From Prorocentrum cordatum (taxonomy: Eukaryota > Sar > Dinophyceae > Prorocentrales > Prorocentraceae), in contig CAUYUJ010000369.1 in NCBI GenBank assembly GCA_963575745.1, positions 31,001 through 95,000 on the forward strand: a stretch of DNA of 64,000 nucleotides. Reading direction: 5' to 3'. The notes under the pieces were generated by a model. The model was not told the DNA's origin and did no database searches. It saw only the letters and a program-made list of their open reading frames with translations. Shown one piece after another: positions 9,541-18,765 of this stretch (position 1 is the first letter of the stretch; each line of letters starts with the position of its first letter). The translations under genes were made by a program, and so were the position numbers.

Positions 9541-11552
9541 TTTTCCCAGGCAAGGGCAGCCGCGGGGCACCAGCACCATACGTGCTCGGTTGTGGCTTCT
9601 CCAAGACCACAGAGAGGACAGGCTCCATAGAGTCCTTGCCGCATGGAGACGCTAATGCTAGCATGGTGCCTTCTTCGCTCGGCAGCGAGTGGGCGCAGGT
9701 CTTCGGGGAGGGCGTCGTCGTCTAGGAGAGGCCAGAGGACGGCCTCACCACTCCAGGACCCAAGGCAGGTGTCACACCAGGCCTGTCCGACATCTCGTTG
9801 GCCGGCCGTGAGCCAAACTCTCTTGGCAGGTCCGCCGCAGCTGCACTGGTGGGGGATCCTGTCTGCCACGCTTCGCCGGCGCGCAGAACCGGGTAGCCCA
9901 TTGGCCAGAAGTCGGAGGACGTGGTGTGCCTCGGTAAAAGATGCACAGTGTCCCAGGAGAGACCATTCCGCGCCATCTGTCTGTGCCCATCTGCGCTCGT
10001 CGCTGGTTGTGGTGAACCACCTGTTGACGATGTGCCCGTGGAGCTGCGCCCAGGCCGCGACATAGACCACCCGACCGAAGTAGCGAGCCCGCAGTCGGGG
10101 GGGCTCTCTCACCGCACGATTGACTAAGTCGGCAGCCCTGGAGTCGGTCAGTACCTTGGGGCCAGGTCTGAGGGGCTCGTGCCGCGGGGGAAATTCCCGA
10201 GCCCATTTCACAAATTTGTTCCACCTTCTCCCGGCCTTGTGCCGTGACTGTGGCGGGCCCCACAGGTCGTCCAGGACGTGTGCCCTGGCCGCAATTGCAC
10301 GCGAGGTGGCGACCGGGCACTTAGGGCAGCCGGGAACCTGGAAGCGGATGCCCAGGCCAGTGAGAATGTTGTCGGGAATCCAGGAAGCGGATGCGAGGCC
10401 GAGAGCGACTCTAAGGTGGGCACGGAGCGTCCTTTCATGAACGGTGTCGGGGAGGGAGTAGTGCGAGGGGTAGGGGATGAGCGCAATCAGATAGGTATTC
10501 CAGGCAAGGGCAGTTTTGCTAGGTGACATATTGGCGAGGTGCAGGGCCATGGCTCTGTCCCGGAGCTTGGGAAGAGGTTTGCCCCAAGTGCCCGCGACGA
10601 GGGCATCGAGCTGACCTCGGGTCATGGTGCCCCGGGGCGGTAGGATCTCTCCTTCGGCGGCCCGAGATACGACGCAGGCGCCGAGGTAGGGCCACTGAGG
10701 GCGCACAGCGGAAGAGCCGAAAGGAGTGTAGTCCATAGCACGTCTCCACCACTCGTGGTTGCTGGCTGGAACCAGCGCCGTTTTGAAGTTGCACTTGCAG
10801 GGGCAGCTCCAAGGAGTGCACAACGCGGCGCTGTCCAGTCCACCGGTCCGTTTGATCATTTCCAGAATAAGTGCAGCCGGAAGGCCCGCGACCGTCGTCG
10901 CGGTGCCCTTGTCAGTGAAGTCCACGGGGGCAGTGGCTAGATGTTGCCTGACGTCGATTCTGGATGGCGCCTCGATTCCCTTGCACTTGTGGGCTTCAAC
11001 CAGGAGTCCCGCCGTCCTTGCGAGCCACGGCAGCGCAATGCCAGCACGGAGTGTTTGGGCAGTGGCGCCTAGAAGTGCGGCCAAGTCGTCCACGTACGTC
11101 GGGTCATCCGCCCCGGTGATGTTAGCAAGGGCGCTGATGAGAGGGTCATATCCCAAGCACCAGAGGAGCGGGGAGGAAGTGCCTCCCATTCCGATGGATC
11201 GGAGGAGCCTCCTTATCCTGCTCTTGCATTTCCCTTTGCAGGTGCGCACGCTCCTGCTGCTGACCAGGGCGTCCACATAGTGTAGGAGCCAGCTGGGGAG
11301 TTGCCAACGCTCCGTCAGCTGCCCCATCCATTGCAGGGATATACGTTCAAAAGCTTTGTTCTGGTCGCAGAAGAGGACGGCAGTGCTGGGAGCTGGGCCC
11401 AGGTATCTTGTGGCGCACTGTATGTATTGGTCCACGGCCTCTTGGTGCTCGCCAAGCAGGGCTGTCCACGATGGTCCGGGTTCGGTGTCGGCCACCGGGT
11501 CCAGGGCGAGGTGGTTCGTGACGGATGATGTTGGGACCACACTGCCCCCCCC
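9534..11552 (-). CDS. pol: reverse transcriptase palm, thumb and zinc knuckle
   Basis: This block encodes the RNA-dependent DNA polymerase core of the LINE. Motif A is LFCDQNKAFERI (about 11360), motif B is GMGGTSSPLLW, and motif C is DPTYVDDLAAL (about 11090), so both catalytic aspartates of YVDD and the motif A Asp are kept. A long thumb/connection follows, then QCSCGG, and CPLCGLGEATTEHVWCWC close to the end, resembling the CCHC finger at the end of many LINE pol proteins. The upstream frame supplies fingers motifs; the junction is at a G8 run (11545-11552). The stop at 9534 is created by the A7 slip. Confidence 0.85.
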   Translation of the reverse strand, partial: GGGSVVPTSSVTNHLALDPVADTEPGPSWTALLGEHQEAVDQYIQCATRYLGPAPSTAVLFCDQNKAFERISLQWMGQLTERWQLPSWLLHYVDALVSSRSVRTCKGKCKSRIRRLLRSIGMGGTSSPLLWCLGYDPLISALANITGADDPTYVDDLAALLGATAQTLRAGIALPWLARTAGLLVEAHKCKGIEAPSRIDVRQHLATAPVDFTDKGTATTVAGLPAALILEMIKRTGGLDSAALCTPWSCPCKCNFKTALVPASNHEWWRRAMDYTPFGSSAVRPQWPYLGACVVSRAAEGEILPPRGTMTRGQLDALVAGTWGKPLPKLRDRAMALHLANMSPSKTALAWNTYLIALIPYPSHYSLPDTVHERTLRAHLRVALGLASASWIPDNILTGLGIRFQVPGCPKCPVATSRAIAARAHVLDDLWGPPQSRHKAGRRWNKFVKWAREFPPRHEPLRPGPKVLTDSRAADLVNRAVREPPRLRARYFGRVVYVAAWAQLHGHIVNRWFTTTSDERRWAQTDGAEWSLLGHCASFTEAHHVLRLLANGLPGSARRRSVADRIPHQCSCGGPAKRVWLTAGQRDVGQAWCDTCLGSWSGEAVLWPLLDDDALPEDLRPLAAERRRHHASISVSMRQGLYGACPLCGLGEATTEHVWCWCPAAALAWEKN

Positions 11553-12276
11553 GCTTGGCCGCTTGATTGGGGCTGAGCCTGGGTTCGATCACGGGGCCGA
11601 GGTGGTCGGCAATGGTCGCGCCGTGCAGTCTCCGTAGGCAGGTGGGGAGTTGCAAGGGTCGCATATCGTTGGGCAGCTCCGCGGCTGCCTTTTTGCCGAT
11701 CCAAACCAATAGATCGATGGAGGGGCCTAGGACCAAGTCTATGAGCTCTGGATTCAGATCCGCGGCGTACCAGGCTTGGGCAAGCAGGCAGGCAACGAAG
11801 CGGGCCCCAGGGTGGTAAAATTCGCACGGTTCTCCATCCACCCCAGGAGCACTGCCGCTTGGGCCCAGGACGAGGGAGGCAATCCTGCCCCACTGCGGGT
11901 TGCGGGAATCCGGAAACTGCCCAAGATCCTCGTGCCCGAAGTACTCGTCAAGGATTCGGTCCGCAGCTGGGGGGAGGGGGGGGGCAGTTTGCCAGATGCG
12001 GCTCCGGCTCCGCCATAGGACGTCGTCGACTTCTTTCGTGCGTTCCTTCCACCTCCCAGCAGTGTCACGCACACCCAGAATGGCGTGCGTTTTGACGAAG
12101 ATTTCACGGCCCGTGCGGTAGTGCGAGGCGAGAGCGGGGCGTTCGACGCCGGGGCCCCTTTGACCGGGGGTGAGTCGAGCAGCCCGTCTCTTAGCAGTGT
12201 CGTTGTCCCACTTCCGCAGCCAAAGGGCGGCCTGTTGGGGTGTCAGGTCGTTGCCGTCCCACTCGTACTCGGCAAG
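11545..12276 (-). CDS. pol: reverse transcriptase N-terminal motifs
   Basis: This block continues in the endonuclease frame after an in-frame TAG. It has the LINE RT fingers signature: APGVDGEPCEFYH (motif 0/1), then RPLQLPTCLRRLHGATIADHL and LSPNQAAKRGG (motif 2 region). It then runs out of register at the G8 run 11545-11552, where a +1 shift restores the palm frame. The first potential starts (GTG near 12072) are internal, so I do not treat this as a separate gene. Confidence 0.75.
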
Positions 12277-12279
12277 CTA
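12277..12279 (-). other. In-frame TAG between endonuclease and RT
   Basis: The endonuclease frame reaches TAG here, but the same frame stays open and protein-like on both sides (before: RPVGTLAA; after: LAEYEWDGNDLTPQQAALW). This is either a single nonsense mutation in a dead copy or a readthrough codon. No obvious readthrough signal is visible downstream. Confidence 0.7.
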
Positions 12280-13752
12280 GGCCGCGAGCGTCCCCACTGG
12301 GCGTGTGCTGGACTCGGATCTCGCCGCCGCGGCGAGCAGGGTACCTGGTGAGCGGTTGGTTTTGCTCCTGTGCCACTTCCTCCACCAGTCTTGTATGGCC
12401 GCCGGCATGGCGTGGCGACCAAGAATGAGAAGGGCGGGAATGAGGGGGACGGTGTAATCGCCCACCAGGGGGGGCGCCGGGGGGGGAGCTGAAGGCTCCT
12501 GTTCTCTCTCTCCCTCACCGTCGTCGTTGTCCCTGTGTCTAGCTGGGAACTGACCAGGGACCGCCGGACGGACCCAGTCGGCGGGTTGTAGGAGGCCGGT
12601 CAGGTCAATGTCGGGCAGTCCGAAGGTACGCTCGAGGAAGGCGTAGAGGGTTCTTAGCTCCGCATGCGCCTCGCTCGGGAGCAGGCGCAAGTCACCGGCC
12701 CGAATGGTGTTGTCTCTGCAAGTTCTGGGGGCGCCCTGTAATTCCAGGTACAGGATGGCGTGGTCAGATACTGACGGTTTCCATGCCTTCCTGACTCCGT
12801 AGGCCCCAAGCTGTCGGTAAGGGCACGCGACAATGTCGATTTGCGACTCGTTGTCTGCGTCCACCCTGGTGGGCGCGTCGCAGTGGCAGACGCTAGATCC
12901 TGTCTGCGCGAGTAGGTCGGAGAGGACCGCGGCCTCGTCAGTTTCGCCATCTCTGGGGTTGTCAACCTGTATGTTCATGTCACCTCCCCAGTATGTGGGG
13001 GTGTCATCCCATCTCTCGATGGCCTGACGAATGGCATCTATGGTTTCGGCCTTCCTGGACGGAGGGAGGTACACCGATACCAGGCGGTAGGTGCTTTCAC
13101 CTCGTCTGATCGTGGCTGCGACGGCACACCCAGGGACAAGGTCTTCGGTCCGGAGAAGCGCCGAGCCATGCGGGATGAGGATTGCCACCCCGCCGGCGCG
13201 GCCCCCAGCTGGTCCTATGTAGGCCGGCGATGCGATAAGGGTGCGTGCGTGGAACATGGTGGACCAGACGGCCGCTTCATGCTCAGTCCAGTGGGTCTCC
13301 TGAATGAATCCGAGCCTCCCGTTGGTGGTCATCTGCGTTAGGAAGGCGTGCTTGATCATGTTCTTGTGTGCAGTCGTGCTCTTGAGGTATCTGACGTTCC
13401 AGCAGCCCAGTGTGAGCGTGCCGGGCTGAGTGGCGTTAACAATTGCATCAACTAAGGTCCGCAAAGACCGGTCCCCGCACAAGTCCGCCCACGTGGGGTT
13501 GTCCCAGGCGGTTGCATGCAGGTAGGCCCAGAGGGAACGCGGCCGCCGGACGGTGTATTTACAGTGTAGCGCCAAGGCGCGTCCCAGGGAGGAGCTGGCG
13601 GCTTGCCAAGCTCTAGTTCTCGCCCCCGGAACGAGATTCGTGGTCGGGGGAGACCCGAGGGCGCGGCACAGCGACCCTGGGTCTTCAGGCGAGTCTAGGG
13701 GAGCGGCGGCCCGTGCTCGACATGCTGCTGCTGCAGCATGGTTCGTACTATG
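12280..13752 (-). CDS. pol: APE-type endonuclease
   Basis: This is an endonuclease/exonuclease/phosphatase fold that nicks target DNA in LINEs. In order it shows CWNVR (Asn), FIQETHW (Glu), AGGVAIL, VSVYLPP, GGDMNI (Asp/Asn), SQIDIVA (Asp) and SVSDHAILYLEL (Asp-His), so every expected catalytic position is present. The frame is open from 13752, but there is no ATG; the first possible starts are TTG (13575) and similar codons. The preceding methyltransferase frame ends at 13695, overlapping this open frame by ~55 bp, which supports a fused methyltransferase-endonuclease polyprotein joined by a -1 shift. Confidence 0.85.
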
Positions 13753-15125
13753 TCATCTGGGAAAGGGTTTTCGGCGAGCGGTGCCCAAGGGCAGTTTCTG
13801 TCCGCGAAGCTGCGCGCCTGTCTGCATGCGGTCCACACGCGCCTCTCGGTCGGTGCCTCATGCTGCTGTCCGGGCATGGGTTCGTCCCTGCTCCACGCCA
13901 GGATGGAGGAAACGAGTCTGCGTTGGAGGCAACTAGGGTCGCAATGGATCCCTACGGCATCGTAGAGCATTCCCCCCCTGATGTCTAAGGACCGGTAGTA
14001 GGACCCGAGGCCCACTGCTCGAGCCCGCTCTTCGGGGGATGGGACCCTGAGTCCATGTTCTCTTCCGTGCGCGAGCAGCCATCCTGCCCAAGCCTTCACC
14101 TTTCCTTCGCTGGCTAAACTCTCCCGCTCTCTACCTTGACAGACGAGCGCCAGCCCTTCTGTGCAGCCTTGGAAGCATCGCTCGGCTCCGGTTTCCGCGA
14201 GGATGTTCCTAATGCCGTTCCTGGTGTCGGCGAGAGTGCGGAGGAGCCACCTGTAGCTGCTGTCTTCGCTGTACAGGAGGCACAGTGGGTGCGTCTGGTA
14301 GCTGCACGGGACTATGGCTTCGGGGGCACTGGACGGAGCCCTGGACTGGGTCCAGGTGGGGATGCGTCCGTCTGGTCTGTATGTCCACCGTCTTTCCCAG
14401 GGGCTTGGGAGTCTGGGACACGCGACGGGAGCTTCAGCGGGAGGACAACTACTGAGCCAGAGGCGGTCTCTCGGGCTGGCCACTGAGGGGGCGGCGTCGA
14501 GGCGAACCGCCCAGTCGGGTGGTATCTCTCCCAGGGCCGTACACATTGCCTGCTCGTGTGCCGCTAGCATCGTGGCTGGGCTTCCACAGCACACTAGGAC
14601 GCGAACATCCGGCCGAAGCCTGCGCGCGATGCTCCATAGGAGCGGCACGGCAAAGAAGTGCACTGACTGGGAGCCAGCAAGCCCGTCCAATCCTCCGTGC
14701 TGGCTGGCTGTGGACAGGTTTGCACATGGGAGTCCGGCAATGATGACCAGGAGGCTTCCGGGGTCAAGGGTTCTCAGGTGGTCGGACCAGGGATTCTGAC
14801 TGTCGTCTCCTCTTAGTAGGTCCCAGACGTCAACTCCTAGTCTCTCGTGCGGAGGGCCCCCGTCAAAGTGTGTAGCGTTGTCGCGGTCCCAGCGCCTCTC
14901 AACTCGAGATGCAGCTTCTTCGTTTATTTCGACAAAGGCGGAGGATCTGAAGCGTGGAACCGTGGCAACTTTTGCCATGAGGTCACCGATCGCTAGTCTC
15001 GCCAGCCCCCATCCATCGAAGAGTGAGACGAGGTGTAGGCTTGGTCCTGAGGCAGCACTCGGGCTCAGTCTGGGGTCGACAATACTCGGGCTCTTTCTTG
15101 CTGAATGAAATCGAGCGTCCAGTCG
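13695..15125 (-). CDS. pol: C5 cytosine DNA methyltransferase domain
   Basis: The domain resembles the DNMT catalytic fold, closest by eye to DNMT3-type wording. Motif I is LVSLFDGWGLARL (about 15035-15000, upstream of the first ATG at 14978). Motif II is AFVEINEEAA. Motif IV is IIAGLPCANLS with the catalytic Cys (about 14726). Motif VIII is SPRDRLWLSS, motif IX is SPEERARAVGLGSYY, and motif X is MLYDAVGIHCDPSC. The ENV of motif VI is not recognisable; VLVCCGSPAT stands in its place, so the catalytic Glu appears to be missing. Because motif I lies before the ATG, the true start must be upstream: a -1 shift from the 15643 ORF between 15128 and 15065. Length is about 470 codons. Confidence 0.8.
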   Translation of the reverse strand, partial: RLDARFHSARKSPSIVDPRLSPSAASGPSLHLVSLFDGWGLARLAIGDLMAKVATVPRFRSSAFVEINEEAASRVERRWDRDNATHFDGGPPHERLGVDVWDLLRGDDSQNPWSDHLRTLDPGSLLVIIAGLPCANLSTASQHGGLDGLAGSQSVHFFAVPLLWSIARRLRPDVRVLVCCGSPATMLAAHEQAMCTALGEIPPDWAVRLDAAPSVASPRDRLWLSSCPPAEAPVACPRLPSPWERRWTYRPDGRIPTWTQSRAPSSAPEAIVPCSYQTHPLCLLYSEDSSYRWLLRTLADTRNGIRNILAETGAERCFQGCTEGLALVCQGRERESLASEGKVKAWAGWLLAHGREHGLRVPSPEERARAVGLGSYYRSLDIRGGMLYDAVGIHCDPSCLQRRLVSSILAWSRDEPMPGQQHEAPTERRVWTACRQARSFADRNCPWAPLAENPFPDDIVRTMLQQQHVEHGPPLP

Positions 15126-15643
15126 TCACCTTGCCTGGGGTCGGCGTTTGTATGGAGCCTGAGGTGCCCCGAGATGTCCCAGGTGTCGTCGGAGGGGCCG
15201 AGGGAGACAATGCCGTCCTGCTGAAGAGTTCTGAGCGTGCTGATGATCTGCACGTTGTCCAGACCTGCGATTTGGTACGCAGCGAGCGTAGTGTCTGCAG
15301 GGGCGACTGGGGAGAGGCCGGTCCGTTCGTTCCTGTGGCGCTCCCATACCTGTTGGAGCACGTCGGCAGGCTGGGGAGCTGCGGTGGCCTCGTCTGGCGT
15401 GAACCCCGCTGGTCGGGGCCGCGCCCTGCGGGTCTGGCCGTCCTCTGCACTTGCTGGTCTGGATGCCTGCCTTGCGATGCCGCGGCCTGCGACGGCAGTG
15501 GAGGTGCCTTCGCCTGCTCTATGGCGGGTACGCTCCCAGAGGTCGACCAGGGTCCTGGAATTGGGTGCCCTGGTGCCTGGTCTGGTGGACCTCTCCCTGC
15601 TGGTGTTGCCTGCTGTTCTGGCTCGCGCCGTGCCTCGTGGCAT
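15065..15643 (-). CDS. pol, N-terminal region (start of pol ORF)
   Basis: The start is ATG 15641-15643, which shares its A with the stop of ORF C (TAATG). The 192 codons are basic and Arg/Ala-rich for the first half, then globular (ADTTLAAYQIAGLDNVQIIS). The second part resembles a small winged-helix-like fold by composition only; I recognise no family. It stops at 15065, while the methyltransferase frame opens at 15125, so a single -1 shift in this 60-bp overlap would fuse them. It is probably the leader of the pol polyprotein. Confidence 0.6.
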   Translation of the reverse strand: MPRGTARARTAGNTSRERSTRPGTRAPNSRTLVDLWERTRHRAGEGTSTAVAGRGIARQASRPASAEDGQTRRARPRPAGFTPDEATAAPQPADVLQQVWERHRNERTGLSPVAPADTTLAAYQIAGLDNVQIISTLRTLQQDGIVSLGPSDDTWDISGHLRLHTNADPRQGDDWTLDFIQQERARVLSTPD

Positions 15644-15645
15644 TA
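15641..15645 (-). promoter_or_regulatory. TAATG stop-start overlap between ORF C and pol
   Basis: On the sense strand ORF C ends TAA and pol begins ATG, sharing one A. The same pentanucleotide drives termination-reinitiation between ORF1 and ORF2 of the silkworm LINE SART1 (established knowledge). This makes it a credible translational coupling site here (inference). Confidence 0.65.
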
Positions 15646-18600
15646 CCCTACGTGCGCCTCCGCCATGCCCCGGGGAGCTCGGCGGGACGGGCTTCTGTGC
15701 GCCCTGTCGGCGGCGGCGCTGCGTGGCTGGGCACTAGCTCCGGGCAGTCGCGGTCCGGCCGCGCTTCTGGTTCGGCCACGCCTGGCAACAGCGGTCTCTG
15801 CTGTGCTCCCGACAGTTTCAGCCGGTGCGCGTGCGCGTCTGGGCGTGCTGGCGCGTCGGGCGGCGTTTCCAGATCTGCGGAGGTTCCTTGCGGAGGCCTC
15901 TTCTGTTTCACTTAGGACCTGGTCTCTGTCGTCAGTGAATGGCGCGCCGGCTCCCGCGCGCAGAACGGTGCGGAGCATGGCTGGCGTAAGGCCCTGGAAG
16001 GGGGCCTCGGGCGCCGACACGCTGTCCGAACGAGCGGCCGGGCTGTCAGCGAGCTGCCTTAGTTGGGCACAGGCCGCGTCTGCCGTTACCGCCGCAACGC
16101 GTGTATGAATTATCCTACCCATGGGGTTGCGCGTCCCAGGGGGGGGATGGGTGCTCCAATAGGCGCTGAAGGCGTCTGGAATTCGCATTGGTAGGCCAAG
16201 GTCTTCATGTAGGTCCCGCACGGTTTTGTCGAGTTGTGGTACTGCAGCAGCCCAAGCTATCGCGCTCAGCACTCGGTTCCATTCCTGTGGCGCGCACCTG
16301 TGCTTGCCTGAGCGTGCACGCCATAGCTTCATACTCCCGCATCCAATCCGCCTCCAATCCGCCTCCATGCACGGAGGGAGTTCAGGCCCGCTTCTCGGCG
16401 CATCTCCTCGACCCAGGGGATCGCTACTGCAGCTTTGCACCGTGCCTGGAGGCGGTCTCCTGCTCTGGGCTGGTGCCGGGTCCATTGAGGCCCGTGGAGG
16501 TGCGGTTGTCAGGGATCCTTCCCCTCCGTTGTTCGCTGCCCTGGCGGCTGCTGGTGTACACTGTCTGTCCCTGGCGCTGGCCGGAGTCGCGGCCCCCCCG
16601 TTTCCAGCTGCGGGCTGCTCCGGGTTGGCACGCGCGCCTGTTGGGGAGGTCTGCTCGCTCCTGGGCGTACCTGCGTTAGTGTGGTTCTCGAGACTGCCTG
16701 CGGTGCCCATTCCATTTACTCCTGCTGGCGCGGCAGGGGTATCCGTTGGCGCGGGGTTGTCTGTGCTCCCAGGGCTCCGTCTCGCTTCGTCGACAGGGGC
16801 ACGGGTCTGCGCAGCCCCCCCGCTGGGTGTCGCGGGATTCACAGGGGTCATTCGCGGGGGCCCTTGCCTGGTCTTATCCTCGCGGCCTTCGCCGTTGTCC
16901 ACCTCTCTGCCTCCTGGCGAGCTGGCCAGGGATGGTGGTGCCGCACCCTCGTCTGGTGCTGGTACCAAGGTCTGTGGTTGTGTCCCACTCGCATTCGTAG
17001 CAGGGCTGTCATTAGACCCCACGTTGGGGCCTGTCCCCGTCTGTACTGTCGGCGCTGTCGTCATCCCTAGGCCTGTCGGGGGCGCTGTCGAGCCGGGGCC
17101 TGGGGTGGCTGACGGTCTCTCGACGCTGGCTTGCGTGCCTGCGACGTCCATCGCGGGGTTCGCCCGGCTGCGGCTTCTGCGCTCGTTCATACCTGGAGGG
17201 TCAACAGGCCTGTCCCCCGCGTCTGTGGTTCTGGCTGCCTGGGAGCCTCCTCTCCGTCCCAGAGTCACCCTACCAGGATCGTGGCGCTGCCGCTCCTCCC
17301 AGTGGAGGTTTGAGAGCCTGTTGATCAGGGCGTCCAGGGCGCTGGTGACATTCTCTGGGATGGGATGCGCAGTGGCGGCGTCCACGTCTGCACCTCTAGA
17401 CCCCGGGATCTCGAGCCATGGCTGGTGTGCCGAATAAGTGGCGTCGGGTCCAGGCGCGAGCCATTGCGTGAAAGGGAGCTGTCTCGTGACCTCCTCTCGG
17501 ATTCCGAGCTCACGGATGAGCTGCCACACGTGGTCACGGTCCAGGTTCCCCGGGTTGGCTAGCTGCAGGATCCAGATTGCGGCGAACACGTCCCAGTTGT
17601 ACCTCTGTACGGGCCGGCCTTCCAGGTGCCTTCGAATTTCGAGTGCAATCCGGCGCTGCACGCCCCGTGCCACGTCGTGGACCGCTTGTTCAGGGACAAC
17701 TACAACGAACCTACACAACATGCCTCGCGCGATGCCTACGGCGTCCTCGTCTGCTCGCACCAGGTCGCCCGGGGAGGGTCTGCATGTGCTCACGAGGACT
17801 TCGGCCAGCTCTGGGAAATGCGTGGGCCTGGCTGGTCCAGGGAGTGGGTTGAGGGAGGCGGTGGTGCGCCTGGGGAGAGGTCGCTGCGAAGGCGCGTTGA
17901 CCCGCAGTCCCACGGAAGCGGGCGATGGGGTCGCCGTGGGAGCGGAGTCCAGGCGTGCCACGTGTATTGAACCAGCGGCCAGTTTCAGCTTCAGCCTGGG
18001 TTGTGGTCTGTCTGCACCTCTTGCGGCTGCTCTAATGTCTGCATCTGCGGGGAAGAGTATCGTTACCCAGGTAGGGACTGAAGTGAAGAGGAAGCCTGCT
18101 TCGCCGCTCGCGGTAAGCTCAACGGCTCCCCCGGCCGCCACTGCTGCGAGCAGGTATTCCCCAGGCTGAAGGACGGTCTCGTAGTCCCGCAAGCCCTCTC
18201 CGCGGAACTCGTTGGGTACCGTGTTGGGTGCACTCCTGCTCATTGCCCTGGCGTTGTCCCGTAGCCAGTCGTCTGTGATGACAGGTGGGGCGACCCTGGT
18301 GTTGGCTGGGTGTGAGGTACCGTTCGGGCCGTCTGGCAGTGGCCAGAGTCGAGTTAGTATCTGCGCATTCGCCGAGCCAACAGCCGCTGAGTAGAGCCGA
18401 AGCGCGCTGTGCCCAGGGAGCCAAGCATCTGGGCGCATGTTACGAAGGCGAACTTCTCCAAGCTGGGCGCCGTGCCTATCCATCGTGGTGATCTCGAGTA
18501 TTTGGGGCTGAATGGCACGCCTGGGGGCTTGTCGGACGGAGGTGCTGGCCAGGGCGTCCACGTGCTCCTGCTGTTGTCTGGAGACAGCGGCCGCTCTGTG

Positions 18601-18765
18601 CATAGGATCCCTGCTCGGCGTCGCAGGGAAGATCCTGACTGTCTGGGCACCGATCACTATGCAGCTGGTGCCTACAAAGGCCGCTGCCATGGCGTCTGCC
18701 GCCGCCAGGCGTATGCGGACTTGCGTCATGTACCTAATAGTCAGAGACCTCAGGGAACCAGGCAT
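15643..18765 (-). CDS. ORF C, 1040-codon protein of unknown function
   Basis: This is an intact frame from ATG 18763-18765 to TAA at 15643-15645. The start lies inside the end of ORF B (32-bp overlap). The first ~300 residues look globular (for example CIVIGAQTVRIFPATPSR, GEYLLAAVAAGGAVEL). A middle domain follows (RYNWDVFAAIWILQLANPGNL), then a long Gly/Pro/Thr/Asn-rich, probably disordered section, and an Arg-rich end. No catalytic motif, zinc cluster or membrane segment is seen. Its place before pol is where LINEs usually encode the RNA-binding ORF1 protein, so an RNA-packaging role is possible, but this is inference from position only. Confidence 0.75.
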   Translation of the reverse strand: MPGSLRSLTIRYMTQVRIRLAAADAMAAAFVGTSCIVIGAQTVRIFPATPSRDPMHRAAAVSRQQQEHVDALASTSVRQAPRRAIQPQILEITTMDRHGAQLGEVRLRNMRPDAWLPGHSALRLYSAAVGSANAQILTRLWPLPDGPNGTSHPANTRVAPPVITDDWLRDNARAMSRSAPNTVPNEFRGEGLRDYETVLQPGEYLLAAVAAGGAVELTASGEAGFLFTSVPTWVTILFPADADIRAAARGADRPQPRLKLKLAAGSIHVARLDSAPTATPSPASVGLRVNAPSQRPLPRRTTASLNPLPGPARPTHFPELAEVLVSTCRPSPGDLVRADEDAVGIARGMLCRFVVVVPEQAVHDVARGVQRRIALEIRRHLEGRPVQRYNWDVFAAIWILQLANPGNLDRDHVWQLIRELGIREEVTRQLPFTQWLAPGPDATYSAHQPWLEIPGSRGADVDAATAHPIPENVTSALDALINRLSNLHWEERQRHDPGRVTLGRRGGSQAARTTDAGDRPVDPPGMNERRSRSRANPAMDVAGTQASVERPSATPGPGSTAPPTGLGMTTAPTVQTGTGPNVGSNDSPATNASGTQPQTLVPAPDEGAAPPSLASSPGGREVDNGEGREDKTRQGPPRMTPVNPATPSGGAAQTRAPVDEARRSPGSTDNPAPTDTPAAPAGVNGMGTAGSLENHTNAGTPRSEQTSPTGARANPEQPAAGNGGAATPASARDRQCTPAAARAANNGGEGSLTTAPPRASMDPAPAQSRRPPPGTVQSCSSDPLGRGDAPRSGPELPPCMEADWRRIGCGSMKLWRARSGKHRCAPQEWNRVLSAIAWAAAVPQLDKTVRDLHEDLGLPMRIPDAFSAYWSTHPPPGTRNPMGRIIHTRVAAVTADAACAQLRQLADSPAARSDSVSAPEAPFQGLTPAMLRTVLRAGAGAPFTDDRDQVLSETEEASARNLRRSGNAARRASTPRRARAPAETVGSTAETAVARRGRTRSAAGPRLPGASAQPRSAAADRAHRSPSRRAPRGMAEAHVG
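18734..18765 (-). promoter_or_regulatory. 32-bp overlap of ORF B end and ORF C start
   Basis: ORF B stops with TAG at 18734-18736, while ORF C starts with ATG at 18763-18765, upstream of that stop. Such an overlap would require reinitiation after backward scanning, frameshifting or leaky scanning if a single mRNA is used. Confidence 0.55.
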
